Shown: positions 32,877 to 43,795, numbered from the stretch's first letter. The stretch is DNA of 64,000 nucleotides from Mesorhizobium sp. M1D.F.Ca.ET.043.01.1.1 (GCF_003952385.1 NZ_CP034444.1:3162001-3226000); one strand, 5' to 3'. Numbers and translations are program-made. The notes: generated by a model not told the origin, from the letters alone.

Positions 32877-33667
32877 TGCTGAAGGCCCGCGTCATTCCTT
32901 GCCTCGACGTCAAGAACGGCCGTGTGGTCAAGGGCGTCAATTTCGTCGACCTCATCGATGCCGGCGATCCGGTCGAGGCCGCCAAGGCCTATGACGCGGC
33001 CGGCGCCGACGAGCTCTGCTTCCTCGACATCACCGCATCGTCCGACAATCGCGAGACGATCTTCGACGTCGTCGCCCGCACCGCGGAGCAATGCTTCATG
33101 CCGCTGACCGTCGGCGGCGGCGTGCGCCAGGTGGCCGACATCAGGAAGCTGCTTCTGGCCGGCGCCGACAAGGTGTCGATCAACACGGCGGCGGTGAAGA
33201 ACCCGGACTTCGTCACGGAAGCCGCCGACAAGTTCGGCAACCAGTGCATCGTGGTGGCGATCGACGCCAAGAAGGTGTCGGCGGCCGGCGAGGCCGACCG
33301 ATGGGAGATCTTCACCCATGGCGGGCGCGAGAAGACCGGTATCGACGCGGTCGAATTCGCCAGGAAAATGGTCGATCGCGGCGCCGGCGAGATCCTGCTT
33401 ACCTCGATGGACCGCGACGGCACCAAGGCCGGCTACGACATCGGGCTCACCCGCGCCGTTGCCGACGCGGTACGCGTGCCGGTGATCGCTTCGGGCGGCG
33501 TCGGCACGCTCGACCACATGGTCGAGGGCATCCGCGACGGCCATGCCGGCGCGGTGCTTGCCGCCTCGATCTTCCATTTCGGCACCTACACCATCGCGCA
33601 AGCCAAGGCGCATATGGCCAAGGCCGGCCTGCCGATGCGGCTGGACTCGCCGGTTCAACGGGCTTAA
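32876..33667 (+). CDS. hisF: imidazole glycerol phosphate synthase, cyclase subunit HisF
   Basis: A 263-residue TIM-barrel synthase that forms imidazole glycerol phosphate and AICAR with ammonia from HisH. It begins [20 protein letters not shown] with the catalytic Asp, has VGGGVR and ASGGVGT phosphate loops and the second Asp in LTSMDRDGT. Start ATG shares its A with the preceding stop codon. A palindrome follows the stop. Confidence 0.97.
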   Translation: MLKARVIPCLDVKNGRVVKGVNFVDLIDAGDPVEAAKAYDAAGADELCFLDITASSDNRETIFDVVARTAEQCFMPLTVGGGVRQVADIRKLLLAGADKVSINTAAVKNPDFVTEAADKFGNQCIVVAIDAKKVSAAGEADRWEIFTHGGREKTGIDAVEFARKMVDRGAGEILLTSMDRDGTKAGYDIGLTRAVADAVRVPVIASGGVGTLDHMVEGIRDGHAGAVLAASIFHFGTYTIAQAKAHMAKAGLPMRLDSPVQRA

Positions 33668-33668
33668 A

Positions 33669-33717
33669 GCATGATCCCGAAAAGCGGGACCCCGTTTTTC
33701 GGAAAAGATCATGCTTA
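33669..33717. repeat. GCATGATC-type palindrome between hisF and hisE
   Basis: AGCATGATC and GATCATGCT are exact inverted ends, with CCGAAAAGCGGG and CCCGTTTTTCGG inside, so nearly the whole element can pair. It may act as a terminator or stabiliser inside the his operon. Same family as 28456, 34081 and 59562. Confidence 0.75.
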
Positions 33718-33730
33718 AACAAGCAGATAG

Positions 33731-34063
33731 ATGACTGTCATGGCTCAATTTTCGCTCGCCGAGCTAGAAACGATCATCCACCAACGCGCCCATTCCGGCG
33801 ACCCGGACTCGTGGACGGCGAAGCTGTTCGCCAAGGGCATGGACAAGGCGGCGCAGAAGCTCGGCGAGGAAGCCGTCGAGACCGTGATCGCCGCCGTGCG
33901 CGGCGACCGGCAGAGCCTCGTTTCGGAAAGTGCTGATCTTATATATCATTGGCTGGTCGTTCTCGGCATCGCCGGCGTGCCGCTGGACGAGGTTGTGAAG
34001 GAGCTCGAGGGCCGCAGCGGCCGCTCGGGCGTTGCCGAAAAGGCGTCGCGGCCCAAGGGCTGA
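33731..34063 (+). CDS. hisE: phosphoribosyl-ATP pyrophosphatase HisE
   Basis: A 110-residue MazG-fold enzyme that hydrolyses phosphoribosyl-ATP to phosphoribosyl-AMP in step two of histidine synthesis. The [13 protein letters not shown] helix and [13 protein letters not shown] give the acidic magnesium-binding residues. The start could also be the ATG at 33740 ([10 protein letters not shown]). It is stand-alone, not fused to HisI. It lies between two palindromic repeats. Confidence 0.95.
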   Translation: MTVMAQFSLAELETIIHQRAHSGDPDSWTAKLFAKGMDKAAQKLGEEAVETVIAAVRGDRQSLVSESADLIYHWLVVLGIAGVPLDEVVKELEGRSGRSGVAEKASRPKG

Positions 34064-34080
34064 CCGAAAGAGACGGACAG

Positions 34081-34131
34081 AGCATGATGTCGCCCGAAAA
34101 CCGCTTCGCACTTTTCGGCAGCATGCTCTAG
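34081..34131. repeat. AGCATG-type palindrome between hisE and coaA
   Basis: AGAGCATG at the left and CATGCTCT at the right are inverted, with CCCGAAAACCGC and GCACTTTTCGG between them. The inner part links this family to the 46-base elements at 18661, 25815 and 58121. Confidence 0.7.
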
Positions 34132-34147
34132 GAGGGCAGGAGGCTCG

Positions 34148-35107
34148 ATGGACCAGCTCGCTCCGACCGAGAAATATTCCCCCTATCGTTTCTTCTCGGC
34201 CGAGCAATGGTCACAGTTCCGCGCCGATACGCCGCTGACCCTCACCGAGGACGAGATCGACCGGCTGCGGTCGCTGAACGACCCGGTCGACCTCGAGGAG
34301 GTCAAGCGCATCTATTTGTCGCTTTCCCGCCTGCTTTCCGCGCATGTCGAGGCGAGCCAGCTGCTGTTCCGGCAGCGGCAGGCCTTCTTCAACGCGCCGG
34401 ATGTGGTCAAGACACCGTTCATCATCGGCATCGCCGGCTCGGTGGCGGTCGGCAAATCGACCACGGCGCGCGTGCTGAAGGAACTCCTGGCGCGCTGGCC
34501 GTCGAGCCCCAAGGTCGATCTCATCACCACCGACGGCTTCCTGCTGCCCAACGAGGTTCTGCGCCGCGACAACCTGATGGAGCGCAAGGGCTTTCCCGAC
34601 AGCTACGACGTCGGCGCGCTGCTGAGATTCCTGTCCGGCATCAAGTCGGCGCAGCGCGACGTCCGCGCGCCGGTCTATTCGCACCTGACCTATGACGTCA
34701 TCCCCGGCGAGTTCGTCACCATCGACAGGCCGGACATTCTGATCTTCGAAGGCATCAACGTCTTGCAGCCGGGCAAGCTGCCCAAGGACGGCAAGATCGT
34801 GCCGTTCCTGTCCGATTTCTTCGACTTCGCCATCTATATCGACGCCGACGAGAAGCTGATCCACCAGTGGTACATCCAGCGCTTCATGCGCCTGCGCGAG
34901 ACCGCCTTCCGCAATCCGGACTCCTTCTTCCACCGCTATTCGCAGCTTTCGGAGGATGCCGCGCGCGCCATCGCCGAAGGCCTGTGGAGCAACATCAACC
35001 TGAAGAACCTGCGCGAGAACATCCTGCCGACCAGGGCGCGCGCCGATCTCATCCTGCGCAAAGGCGCCAATCACCTGGTCGAAGAGGTGGCGCTGCGGAA
35101 ACTCTGA
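34148..35107 (+). CDS. coaA: type I pantothenate kinase CoaA
   Basis: A 319-residue kinase that phosphorylates pantothenate, the first committed step to coenzyme A. The P-loop is [12 protein letters not shown] (94-105), followed by [14 protein letters not shown], a substrate and base region, and YDVIPGEF. Length and pattern agree with the bacterial type I enzyme, usually inhibited by CoA. It follows hisE as in other Rhizobiales. Confidence 0.96.
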   Translation: MDQLAPTEKYSPYRFFSAEQWSQFRADTPLTLTEDEIDRLRSLNDPVDLEEVKRIYLSLSRLLSAHVEASQLLFRQRQAFFNAPDVVKTPFIIGIAGSVAVGKSTTARVLKELLARWPSSPKVDLITTDGFLLPNEVLRRDNLMERKGFPDSYDVGALLRFLSGIKSAQRDVRAPVYSHLTYDVIPGEFVTIDRPDILIFEGINVLQPGKLPKDGKIVPFLSDFFDFAIYIDADEKLIHQWYIQRFMRLRETAFRNPDSFFHRYSQLSEDAARAIAEGLWSNINLKNLRENILPTRARADLILRKGANHLVEEVALRKL

Positions 35108-35222
35108 TCGAATGCGGCGGCGTGGAGTGCCGCGGACTGGCGCGTCGCCCTGATGCGGTTCAGCGACGTGCTTCAGGTGTTGGTTTGATGCATGTCGTTC
35201 CCCCGAAACAAGGAGACGAGCC

Positions 35223-36347
35223 TCAGAAAACCGCGGCGGCCGCCACGGGACGATCGACGGTTCGGGCCGGCAGGCTCGGCACTGGCCGGCGGTCCGCGGG
35301 GATCAGCTGGCGGGCCACGACGTAAATCGCAAGCACGACGATGGCCGCGACATAGCCATCAATGGCGTAGTGCCACGCCAGATAGACCGAACTGAACGCG
35401 ACAAAGGCCACATAGAGCAAAGCGACGGCGCCGAGCCGGCGGCTATATTCGCGCACGAACAATGCGTTGAGCATCGCAAGACCGACGTGGACACTGGGGA
35501 ACGCCGAGATGCCTGTAGCGAACCCGGTCTGCTTGGCCTCATACAGCGACCATAGATATTGCTGATAGAAAGCAGCCGAGTTGCTCGATGCGGCACCGCG
35601 GGCGAGGAATGCAAGCTGCTCGCCAAACCGCGCCGTGTCTCCCGTGACCGCGCCGTAAAATGCCGGACCTGCCGACAGGAACAGCGCCGCCAGGATGTTC
35701 CCGACGACAATCCAGACCGCCATGAAGCAGGCGAGATAGCGCGTTCGGACCGATGCCACCATCGGCGATGTCGCGACGAAGAACAAGGCGCCGAAATTCA
35801 GCAGAAACCAGAAGACGTTGTAGTTCCACTCTATTACGGCGCGCACCCGATCGCTTTCGGCCACGGCGTAGAGCCAGCGCCACGGATCGGTGCCAAAATG
35901 GAGGAAAGCGTCGATGTTGGCTTGCACGACGTCGTATCGAAAGCCGCCCTGCCAGACCGACATCCCGTTTTTCACAGAGGTGAAGTTGCCCTGGAAGATC
36001 ATGAGCGCCGTGAGAAGGCACAACCCCGATAGCGAATATGCCAGCCGCTCGGTGGAAAACACCCTTTTCACGACCAGACGCCGCCGGGAATTGAAACGAT
36101 GTATGATGAAAATCGCGTCGGCAAGAACGGCCATTGTGGGCAATACGAAGCCGTTGAGCGAAATCCACGACCCGAAATATATCGAGAACGCGAGGCGATC
36201 GGCGGCGCCTATCGCGTTCAGAAAGATCAGCCCGGCCAGAACATAGATGACGATGGCCAGATAGAGACCCGAATCCCTGCGAACGAGCTGGACCGCCTCC
36301 CTGACGATCGCCCACACGCCGCGCGGGACCGAACAGCTTTCCGTCAT
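35223..36347 (-). CDS. PAP2/AUR1-like integral membrane protein
   Basis: A 374-residue protein with about eight hydrophobic segments. The C-terminal part holds a PAP2-type phosphatase/transferase site: FPSVHVGLA with a first His and WHYAIDGYVA with the second His and an Asp, the order found in inositol phosphorylceramide synthase (AUR1) and related lipid phosphate transferases. A large periplasmic loop around residues 125-165 (FRYDVVQANIDAFLHFG) is also like that group. It may transfer or remove a phospho head group. It stands alone on the minus strand; base use is slightly less GC-rich than its neighbours. Confidence 0.78.
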   Translation of the reverse strand: MTESCSVPRGVWAIVREAVQLVRRDSGLYLAIVIYVLAGLIFLNAIGAADRLAFSIYFGSWISLNGFVLPTMAVLADAIFIIHRFNSRRRLVVKRVFSTERLAYSLSGLCLLTALMIFQGNFTSVKNGMSVWQGGFRYDVVQANIDAFLHFGTDPWRWLYAVAESDRVRAVIEWNYNVFWFLLNFGALFFVATSPMVASVRTRYLACFMAVWIVVGNILAALFLSAGPAFYGAVTGDTARFGEQLAFLARGAASSNSAAFYQQYLWSLYEAKQTGFATGISAFPSVHVGLAMLNALFVREYSRRLGAVALLYVAFVAFSSVYLAWHYAIDGYVAAIVVLAIYVVARQLIPADRRPVPSLPARTVDRPVAAAAVF

Positions 36348-36406
36348 TGCCAGACCCCAGGCTGCAACAGCTGACCCGTCTTTATGAGAGAAAATTATAG
36401 ATTTGG

Positions 36407-37063
36407 TTAGCTTTCGGGCACCGTCACCCGCCGCACCGTCAGATTAATGCGGCCGCCATTCTTCAGCAGCGCCGACGTCGCGGGGTAGATGCGGTCGACG
36501 CCGTGGTACGAGAGACGCCCCTCGCCGCCCAGCACGACGACATCGCCGCTCTTCAGCCTGAACGACTTCGTGCCGCCTTCGCGCGTGGTCTGGCCGACCC
36601 GGAACAGGCAGTCGTCGCCCAGCGACACCGACACGACCGGTGCTTTGAAATCCTGCTCGTCCCGGTCCTGGTGCAGGCCCATCCTGGCGTCCGCCGAATA
36701 GAAATTGACCAGGCAGGCCTCCGGCGGATGCGCATAGGCCGAAACCTCGCGCCACAGTTTCAGCAGGGCTTCGGGGATCGGCGGCCACGGCTGGCTCGTC
36801 ACCGGATGCGTCGGCTGGTAGCGATAGCCGCGCTCGCGGTCGGTCACCCAGCCGAGCGTGCCGCAATTGGTCATGCGCACGCTCATCTCCTTGCCGGTGC
36901 GCGGCATGGCCGGCACGTAAAGCGGCGCGGCCTGCACGACGCGCCTGATCTCCTCGACCAGCGCTTCCTGCGCCGCGCGCGGCAGATAGCCCGGCATGTG
37001 CCGAACGCCCTTGGGCAGAACGAGCATGAGATTCGATCCGATCAATTCGCCCGAGCATGCCAT
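36407..37063 (-). CDS. alkB: AlkB-type 2-oxoglutarate/Fe(II) dioxygenase
   Basis: A 218-residue dioxygenase that repairs alkylated bases in DNA or RNA by oxidative demethylation. The iron ligands are H131 and D133 in GLHQDRDE and H187 in YHGVDRI, and the 2-oxoglutarate-binding Arg lies in RINLTVRRV at the C-terminus. The NxYxxxxxxGxH-type segment is VNFYSADARMGLH. An ATG at 37027 (MLVLPKGVRHMPGYL) is an alternative start giving 206 residues. Confidence 0.92.
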   Translation of the reverse strand: MACSGELIGSNLMLVLPKGVRHMPGYLPRAAQEALVEEIRRVVQAAPLYVPAMPRTGKEMSVRMTNCGTLGWVTDRERGYRYQPTHPVTSQPWPPIPEALLKLWREVSAYAHPPEACLVNFYSADARMGLHQDRDEQDFKAPVVSVSLGDDCLFRVGQTTREGGTKSFRLKSGDVVVLGGEGRLSYHGVDRIYPATSALLKNGGRINLTVRRVTVPES

Positions 37064-37114
37064 CGATAAGATGGCTCCGCGACCCGAAAGCGGATCCGCC
37101 GCCGGATCTCGGCC

Positions 37115-37552
<438 letters not shown>

Positions 37553-37576
37553 GCGCGCAGTCATGGCGCGGCGGCG

Positions 37577-37608
37577 AAAAAAAGAAAAGGCCCGGCAGAA
37601 GCCGGGCC
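37577..37608 (-). terminator. intrinsic terminator of pckA
   Basis: On the minus strand GGCCCGGC-type arms (37601-37608 and 37589-37596) with a four-base loop are followed by TTTTCTTTTTTT. This is a textbook intrinsic terminator some 40 bases after the pckA stop and before arfB. Confidence 0.85.
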
Positions 37609-37645
37609 CGAAGGAAAGGATGCGGGGAAGGATGCCGCGAAGCGG

Positions 37646-39256
<1,611 letters not shown>

Positions 39257-39598
39257 CAAATTTCCTCTCTGGATTTTGGCCGCGTTTGACAGATGAATTG
39301 CCGGAACGCGCAAGGGGCTAGATAGGCTCAGAACCAGAAAAGGCGAATGATATCAAATCTTTAATCGATTTAAAAAATTTGAAAGTTGTTTAAATCGTTT
39401 AGATGTGCAAAAAATCACAGAGATTGCCCAAAGGATTGGCAGGTTTCGTTCGTCCAATCCCGTTGCGGGTGCGATCGTGTGTAGCGGCAGGCCGCCCGTG
39501 ACTTCGGACTGGGCCCGTGCCACATTTTGTACCCAATTTGTCCTGCAAAAGCCCTTTCTCGACGACAGAAGGGACAGCTCATGAGGGAGCCGCTTGAA
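39257..39598. other. 342-base divergent pckA/chvI control region
   Basis: No gene is supported. The AT-rich stretch 39345-39420 stands out from the GC-rich surroundings and contains operator-like palindromes (39360-39403). The remainder must hold promoters for pckA to the left and chvI to the right. Confidence 0.65.
39360..39403. promoter_or_regulatory. AT-rich operator candidates upstream of pckA
   Basis: TTTAATCGATTTAAA at 39360-39374 is almost palindromic around TCGA, and its part CGATTTAAA is repeated inverted as TTTAAATCG at 39389-39397. A central CG and this symmetry suit a LacI-family repressor; rhizobial pckA is known to be controlled by the LacI-type PckR. The link to PckR is inference. 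Confidence 0.5.
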
Positions 39599-40300
39599 AT
39601 GGCAACAATCGCGCTTGTCGACGACGACCGCAATATTTTGACTTCGGTGTCGATCGCGCTCGAATCCGAGGGCTACCGCGTCGAAACCTACACCGACGGC
39701 GCGTCGGCGCTGGAAGGCCTGGCGGCGCGGCCGCCGAACCTCGCCATTCTCGACATCAAGATGCCGCGCATGGACGGCATGGAGCTGCTGCGCCGGATGC
39801 GGCAGAAATCCGACCTGCCGGTCATCTTCCTGACCTCGAAGGACGACGAGATCGACGAATTGTTCGGCCTCAAGATGGGTGCCGACGACTTCATCCGCAA
39901 ACCGTTCTCGCAACGCCTCCTGGTCGAGCGGGTACGCGCGGTGCTGCGCCGCACCAGCGCCCGCGAGGCGGCCGCAAAGGCGCCCAGCCAGCAGGCGCGC
40001 TCGCTCGAGCGCGGCCAGCTGGTGATGGACCAGGAGCGGCACACCTGCACCTGGAAGGGCGAGCCGGTGACGCTGACGGTGACCGAGTTCCTGATCCTGC
40101 ATTCGCTGGCGCAGCGCCCCGGTGTGGTAAAAAGCCGTGATGCGCTGATGGATTCGGCCTATGATGAGCAGGTCTATGTCGACGACCGCACCATCGACAG
40201 CCACATCAAGCGGCTGCGCAAGAAGTTCAAGGCCGTCGATGACGACTTCGAGATGATCGAAACCCTCTACGGAGTCGGGTACCGCTTCCGCGAAGCATGA
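39599..40300 (+). CDS. chvI: ChvI response regulator
   Basis: A 233-residue OmpR-type response regulator of the ExoS/ChvG-ChvI system, which governs envelope, acid and symbiosis genes in rhizobia. The receiver domain has acidic D8-D10 and phospho-acceptor D52 in [10 protein letters not shown] in FLTSKDDE, and the C-terminal winged helix ends in [10 protein letters not shown]. The ATG at 39599 ([10 protein letters not shown]) has AGGGAG nine bases upstream; an ATG at 39581 with its own site is possible. Confidence 0.96.
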   Translation: MATIALVDDDRNILTSVSIALESEGYRVETYTDGASALEGLAARPPNLAILDIKMPRMDGMELLRRMRQKSDLPVIFLTSKDDEIDELFGLKMGADDFIRKPFSQRLLVERVRAVLRRTSAREAAAKAPSQQARSLERGQLVMDQERHTCTWKGEPVTLTVTEFLILHSLAQRPGVVKSRDALMDSAYDEQVYVDDRTIDSHIKRLRKKFKAVDDDFEMIETLYGVGYRFREA

Positions 40301-40307
40301 ATAGGCA

Positions 40308-40410
40308 GTAGGCAGTAGTGAATAGTCGGTAGTCAGTTTTGAATGGTGCTAGCGGCCACTCATGCTAGCCGCGGTCTCAGCCAATCATTTCTCTATTCCC
40401 TACTGCCTAC
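40308..40410. repeat. large inverted repeat between chvI and chvG
   Basis: Left arm 40308-40325 pairs with right arm 40393-40410 at 17 of 18 positions, with 67 bases between. Both arms consist of heptamer-like units (GTAGGCA, GTAGTGA and variants), giving a run of AGGCAGT-type repeats on each side. It occupies most of the gap between two genes that must be balanced. Confidence 0.7.
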
Positions 40411-40446
40411 TCACTACTCACTAATTTAACCAGGGACTGCTAGTCG

Positions 40447-42231
40447 ATGGCAGTGGACGTAGAGCGAGGCAGGCGGGCGGGCGCGACGAAGCGCCCGTCG
40501 CGGATCGTGCCCGCATTCCTGTCGAAGATCACCGTGCCGATGCGCCGGTTTCTCGGCCACCACATCTTCTCCAGCCTGACGCGGCGCATCCTGTTCCTCA
40601 ACCTGGCCGGCCTTGCCGTGCTGGTCACCGGCATCCTCTACCTAAACACCTTCCGCGACGGGCTGATCGACGCCCGCGTCGAAAGCCTGATGACGCAGGG
40701 CGAGATCATTGCCGGCGCCATCGCGGCGTCGGCGACGGTCGAGACCGACTCGATCAGCATCGATCCGGAAAAGCTGCTCGAGCTGCAGGCCGGGGAAAGC
40801 CTGGGACCGGGTTCCGACCAGCTCGACAACCTCGACTTCCCGATCAATCCCGAACGCGTGGCGCCGGTGTTGAGAAGGCTGATCTCGCCGACCCGCACGC
40901 GCGCCCGCATCTATGACCGCGACGCCAACCTTCTGCTCGATTCGCGGCATCTCTATTCGCGCGGCCAGATCCTGCGCTACGACCTGCCGCCTGTCGACGA
41001 CGAGCAGCCGGACCTTCTGGAGCGCGTCGAGAAATTCGTCTTCGACTTCTTCCGCAACAAGGACCTGCCCGTCTATCACGAGCAGCCCGGCGGCAACGGC
41101 GCGGCCTTCCCCGAAGTGGTCAAGGCGCTGACCGGCGGCCCCTCGACCATCGTGCGGGTGAGCGAGCAGGGCGAGCAGATCGTCTCGGTCGCGGTGCCGA
41201 TCCAGCGCTTCCGCGCCGTGCTCGGTGTCTTGATGCTGTCCACCGAAGGCGGCGACATCGACAAGATCGTCGCGGCCGAGCGCAAGGCGATCCTGCGCGT
41301 GTTCGGCATCGCGGCGCTCGTCACCGCGATCCTGTCGCTGCTCTTGGCCTCCACCATCGCCAATCCGCTGCGGCGGCTGTCAGCCGCCGCGGTACGGGTG
41401 CGGCGCGGCGTCAAGAACCGGGAGGAGATCCCGGACTTCTCAGACCGCCAGGACGAGATCGGCAATCTGTCGATCGCGGTGCGCGACATGACCAACGCGC
41501 TCTATGCGCGCATCGAGGCGATCGAAAGCTTCGCCGCCGACGTCTCGCACGAGCTCAAGAACCCGCTGACCTCGCTGCGCAGCGCGGTCGAAACGCTGCC
41601 GCTGGCCAAGAACGACACCTCCCGCGCGCGTCTGATGGAGATCATCCAGCATGACGTGAAGCGGCTCGACCGGCTGATCACCGACATCTCCGATGCGTCG
41701 CGCCTCGACGCCGAATTGGCGCGCGAGGATGCCTCGACGGTCGACCTGAAGAAGTTCATCACCGATCTCGTCGCGGTCTCGCGCGAGACGACGCGCAACA
41801 AGAAGACGGTCGAGATCGAGCTCAAGGTCGCCAAGCTGCCGCAGGGCGTCAAAGGCTATGTCGTCGTCGGCCACGACCTCAGGATCGGCCAGGTCATCAC
41901 CAACCTGATCGAGAATGCGCGTTCCTTCGTTCCCGAGGAGCACGGCCACATCGCCATCTCGCTGGCGCGCGCCGGCAAGTTCAACATTGTAACCGTCGAC
42001 GACAACGGTCCTGGCATCAGGGCCGAAAAGATCGACCGCATCTTCGAGCGCTTCTACACCGACCGGCCGGCCGGCGAGGCCTTCGGCCAGAATTCCGGCC
42101 TCGGACTGTCGATCAGCCGCCAGATCGTCGAAGCGCATGGCGGCACGCTGACGGCGGAAAACATCCCCGGCACCAAGCCCGGCGAGATCAAGGGCGCGCG
42201 TTTCGTGGTGACGCTGCCGGCCGAAGGCTGA
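40447..42231 (+). CDS. chvG: ChvG sensor histidine kinase
   Basis: A 594-residue membrane histidine kinase that phosphorylates ChvI. A transmembrane helix at about 47-66 is followed by a periplasmic sensor domain, a second helix at about 281-303, HAMP region, the dimerisation helix with phospho-acceptor H368 in ADVSHELKNPLTS, and ATPase boxes NLIENARSF, DDNGPGI and GLGLSISRQIVEAHGG. The N-terminal 45 residues are cytoplasmic and basic; an internal start at MRRFLG cannot be excluded. In rhizobia the periplasmic part is inhibited by ExoR. Confidence 0.96.
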   Translation: MAVDVERGRRAGATKRPSRIVPAFLSKITVPMRRFLGHHIFSSLTRRILFLNLAGLAVLVTGILYLNTFRDGLIDARVESLMTQGEIIAGAIAASATVETDSISIDPEKLLELQAGESLGPGSDQLDNLDFPINPERVAPVLRRLISPTRTRARIYDRDANLLLDSRHLYSRGQILRYDLPPVDDEQPDLLERVEKFVFDFFRNKDLPVYHEQPGGNGAAFPEVVKALTGGPSTIVRVSEQGEQIVSVAVPIQRFRAVLGVLMLSTEGGDIDKIVAAERKAILRVFGIAALVTAILSLLLASTIANPLRRLSAAAVRVRRGVKNREEIPDFSDRQDEIGNLSIAVRDMTNALYARIEAIESFAADVSHELKNPLTSLRSAVETLPLAKNDTSRARLMEIIQHDVKRLDRLITDISDASRLDAELAREDASTVDLKKFITDLVAVSRETTRNKKTVEIELKVAKLPQGVKGYVVVGHDLRIGQVITNLIENARSFVPEEHGHIAISLARAGKFNIVTVDDNGPGIRAEKIDRIFERFYTDRPAGEAFGQNSGLGLSISRQIVEAHGGTLTAENIPGTKPGEIKGARFVVTLPAEG

Positions 42232-42264
42232 TCTCCGGTCCAGACAGGATAGCAAGACACGACC

Positions 42265-42726
42265 ATGTCCGATCCTGCCGCAAAGCCTGAAAATATCCAC
42301 GCAACGGCGATCCTGATCGGCGAGCGCGGCGTGCTCATCACCGGGCCGTCCGGCGCCGGCAAGACGACGCTGGCGCTGACGCTCATCGACCATTGCCGGG
42401 CGCGCGGTCTGTTTTCGCGGCTGATCGGCGACGACAGGCTGCTTGCCGCCGCGCATGGCGGGCGGCTGGTCTGCCGCGCGCCGCCCATCATCGCCGGCCT
42501 CGCCGAAGTGCCGGGCTTCATGCCGCGCCCGCTGCCGTTCGAACCGGGCGGCGTGATCGACCTCCATATCCGGCTGGTGCCGAAGGCAGAAATGGCCCGT
42601 TTTCAGGAAGAAATCAGCGAGCCGGTCGCGGGCTGCCCGGTGCCGCGCATCGATCTTGCCGAGCGCAATGCCGTCACAGCCTTGCCGGCCGTGATGGCGC
42701 GGCTGTCGATCCTGCCCTTCTCGTGA
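42265..42726 (+). CDS. hprK: truncated HPr kinase/phosphorylase HprK
   Basis: A 153-residue protein consisting only of the C-terminal kinase domain of HprK, as usual in alphaproteobacteria; the Gram-positive enzyme is about twice as long. Walker A is GPSGAGKTT (27-35), and GCPVPRIDLAERNAV is the family's C-terminal signature region. It should phosphorylate a serine of HPr encoded two genes later. It follows chvG by 33 bases, linking the envelope sensor to the PTS. Confidence 0.92.
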   Translation: MSDPAAKPENIHATAILIGERGVLITGPSGAGKTTLALTLIDHCRARGLFSRLIGDDRLLAAAHGGRLVCRAPPIIAGLAEVPGFMPRPLPFEPGGVIDLHIRLVPKAEMARFQEEISEPVAGCPVPRIDLAERNAVTALPAVMARLSILPFS

Positions 42727-42889
42727 TCCGGCCGGGTTTTTTGCTGCAATGCGTCAAAATGGCCCAGGCCGTCGCAATTTTGGGCTTGTCAACCGGCCGT
42801 GCGTCGACAAGATAGCGCTCCCGCCGCCTGGAATGGCCGGCGAACATAAGATACGCCTGTAAAGCGGCGATGACGGGAGCCACCAAAGA

Positions 42890-43291
42890 ATGATCGGACT
42901 CGTGCTCGTGACGCACGGTCAACTCGCCACCGAGTTCCGGCATGCCGTAGAACATGTGGTGGGGCCACAAGACAATTTCGAAACGGTCGCGATCGGCGCC
43001 GACGACGACATGGAGAAGCGCCGCGCCGACATCGTCGACGCGGTGGCGCGCGTCGACAGCGGCGCCGGCGTCATCGTGCTTACCGACATGTTCGGCGGCA
43101 CGCCGTCCAACCTCGCCATCTCGGTGATGGAATCGGGCCGCACCGAGGTGATCGCCGGCATGAACCTGCCGATGCTGATCAAGCTCTCCTCGGTCCGCAA
43201 GGGCGACAACATGGCCGCCGCGCTCGACGAGGCGCAGGCCGCGGGACGCAAGTACATCAACGTCGCCAGCCAGCTTCTGAGCAGCAAATGA
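42890..43291 (+). CDS. PTS EIIA component, mannose family
   Basis: A 133-residue EIIA-Man domain. The phosphoryl-accepting residue is H9 in LVLVTHGQLA, and VLTDMFGGTPSNLA is the second signature. No EIIB, EIIC or EIID lies in the window, so the protein likely works as a regulatory phosphate acceptor rather than in sugar uptake. Its TGA overlaps the HPr ATG. Confidence 0.94.
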   Translation: MIGLVLVTHGQLATEFRHAVEHVVGPQDNFETVAIGADDDMEKRRADIVDAVARVDSGAGVIVLTDMFGGTPSNLAISVMESGRTEVIAGMNLPMLIKLSSVRKGDNMAAALDEAQAAGRKYINVASQLLSSK

Positions 43292-43584
43292 ACGCCCATG
43301 CGCCGGAAAAGGACGAGGTGGTGCGAGAATTCCCGATCGTCAACCAGCGCGGCCTGCATGCCCGCGCCTCGGCCAAGTTCGTCCAGGTCGCCAGCGGCTT
43401 CGACGCCACCATCCATGTCGAGAAGGACGGCGTGAAGGTCGGCGGCACCTCGATCATGGGCCTGATGATGCTGGCGGCAAGCCCCGGCTATTCGATCCGC
43501 GTCACCGCCACCGGCCCGCAAGCGGGCCCGGCGATGGACGCGCTGGAGCAGCTGGTCGCCTCGCGCTTCGGCGAGGAAATCTGA
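43288..43584 (+). CDS. phosphocarrier protein HPr
   Basis: A 98-residue HPr. H24 in RGLHARASAKF is the enzyme I-dependent phosphorylation site and S55 in VGGTSIMGLMMLA the site for HprK. It overlaps the EIIA gene by four bases. The first dozen residues extend beyond the enteric protein. Together with HprK and EIIA it forms the incomplete PTS of alphaproteobacteria. Confidence 0.95.
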   Translation: MNAHAPEKDEVVREFPIVNQRGLHARASAKFVQVASGFDATIHVEKDGVKVGGTSIMGLMMLAASPGYSIRVTATGPQAGPAMDALEQLVASRFGEEI

Positions 43585-43597
43585 CTTTTGTTTCGGT

Positions 43598-43666
43598 GCA
43601 TGCCGTTGTCCCAAAACCGCAACACAGTTTTGGGCGACATGAACCGCGCTACGAAAGACATGCACG
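43598..43666. repeat. TGCATG-type intergenic palindrome upstream of ahcY
   Basis: TGCATGCCGTTGTCCCAAAAC on the left faces GTTTTGGGCGACATG and TGCATG further right in inverted order. It belongs to the CATG-ended family of intergenic palindromes seen at 28456 and 33669. It separates the PTS genes from ahcY. Confidence 0.6.
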
Positions 43667-43667
43667 A

Positions 43668-43683
43668 ATAAAGATTTCTTTAT
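43668..43683. promoter_or_regulatory. ATAAAGA-TT-TCTTTAT operator upstream of ahcY
   Basis: A perfect 16-base palindrome 113 bases before the ahcY start. Its form and place suggest an operator for an ArsR-family regulator of the methionine/SAH cycle (SahR-like), but that is inference. No riboswitch for S-adenosylhomocysteine was recognised here. Confidence 0.5.
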
Positions 43684-43795
43684 ATCCCATTGTCGTTTGG
43701 CGGCCGATCTGCTAGTCAGGCCGGCAAATCCGCGCCCTCCATGCGCCGTCCCGGCGCCGGCGCGCTTTCGAAGACAATCACACCGGAGCACTGCC

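Noticed and set aside
40301..40440. CRISPR-like short repeats between chvI and chvG
   Set aside because: Units are seven bases and arranged as two inverted arms, not as 25-40 base direct repeats with unique spacers, and no cas gene is present.
43585..43795. S-adenosylhomocysteine riboswitch upstream of ahcY
   Set aside because: I could not find the conserved core of known SAH riboswitches; the region is explained by an intergenic palindrome and a 16-base operator-like palindrome.
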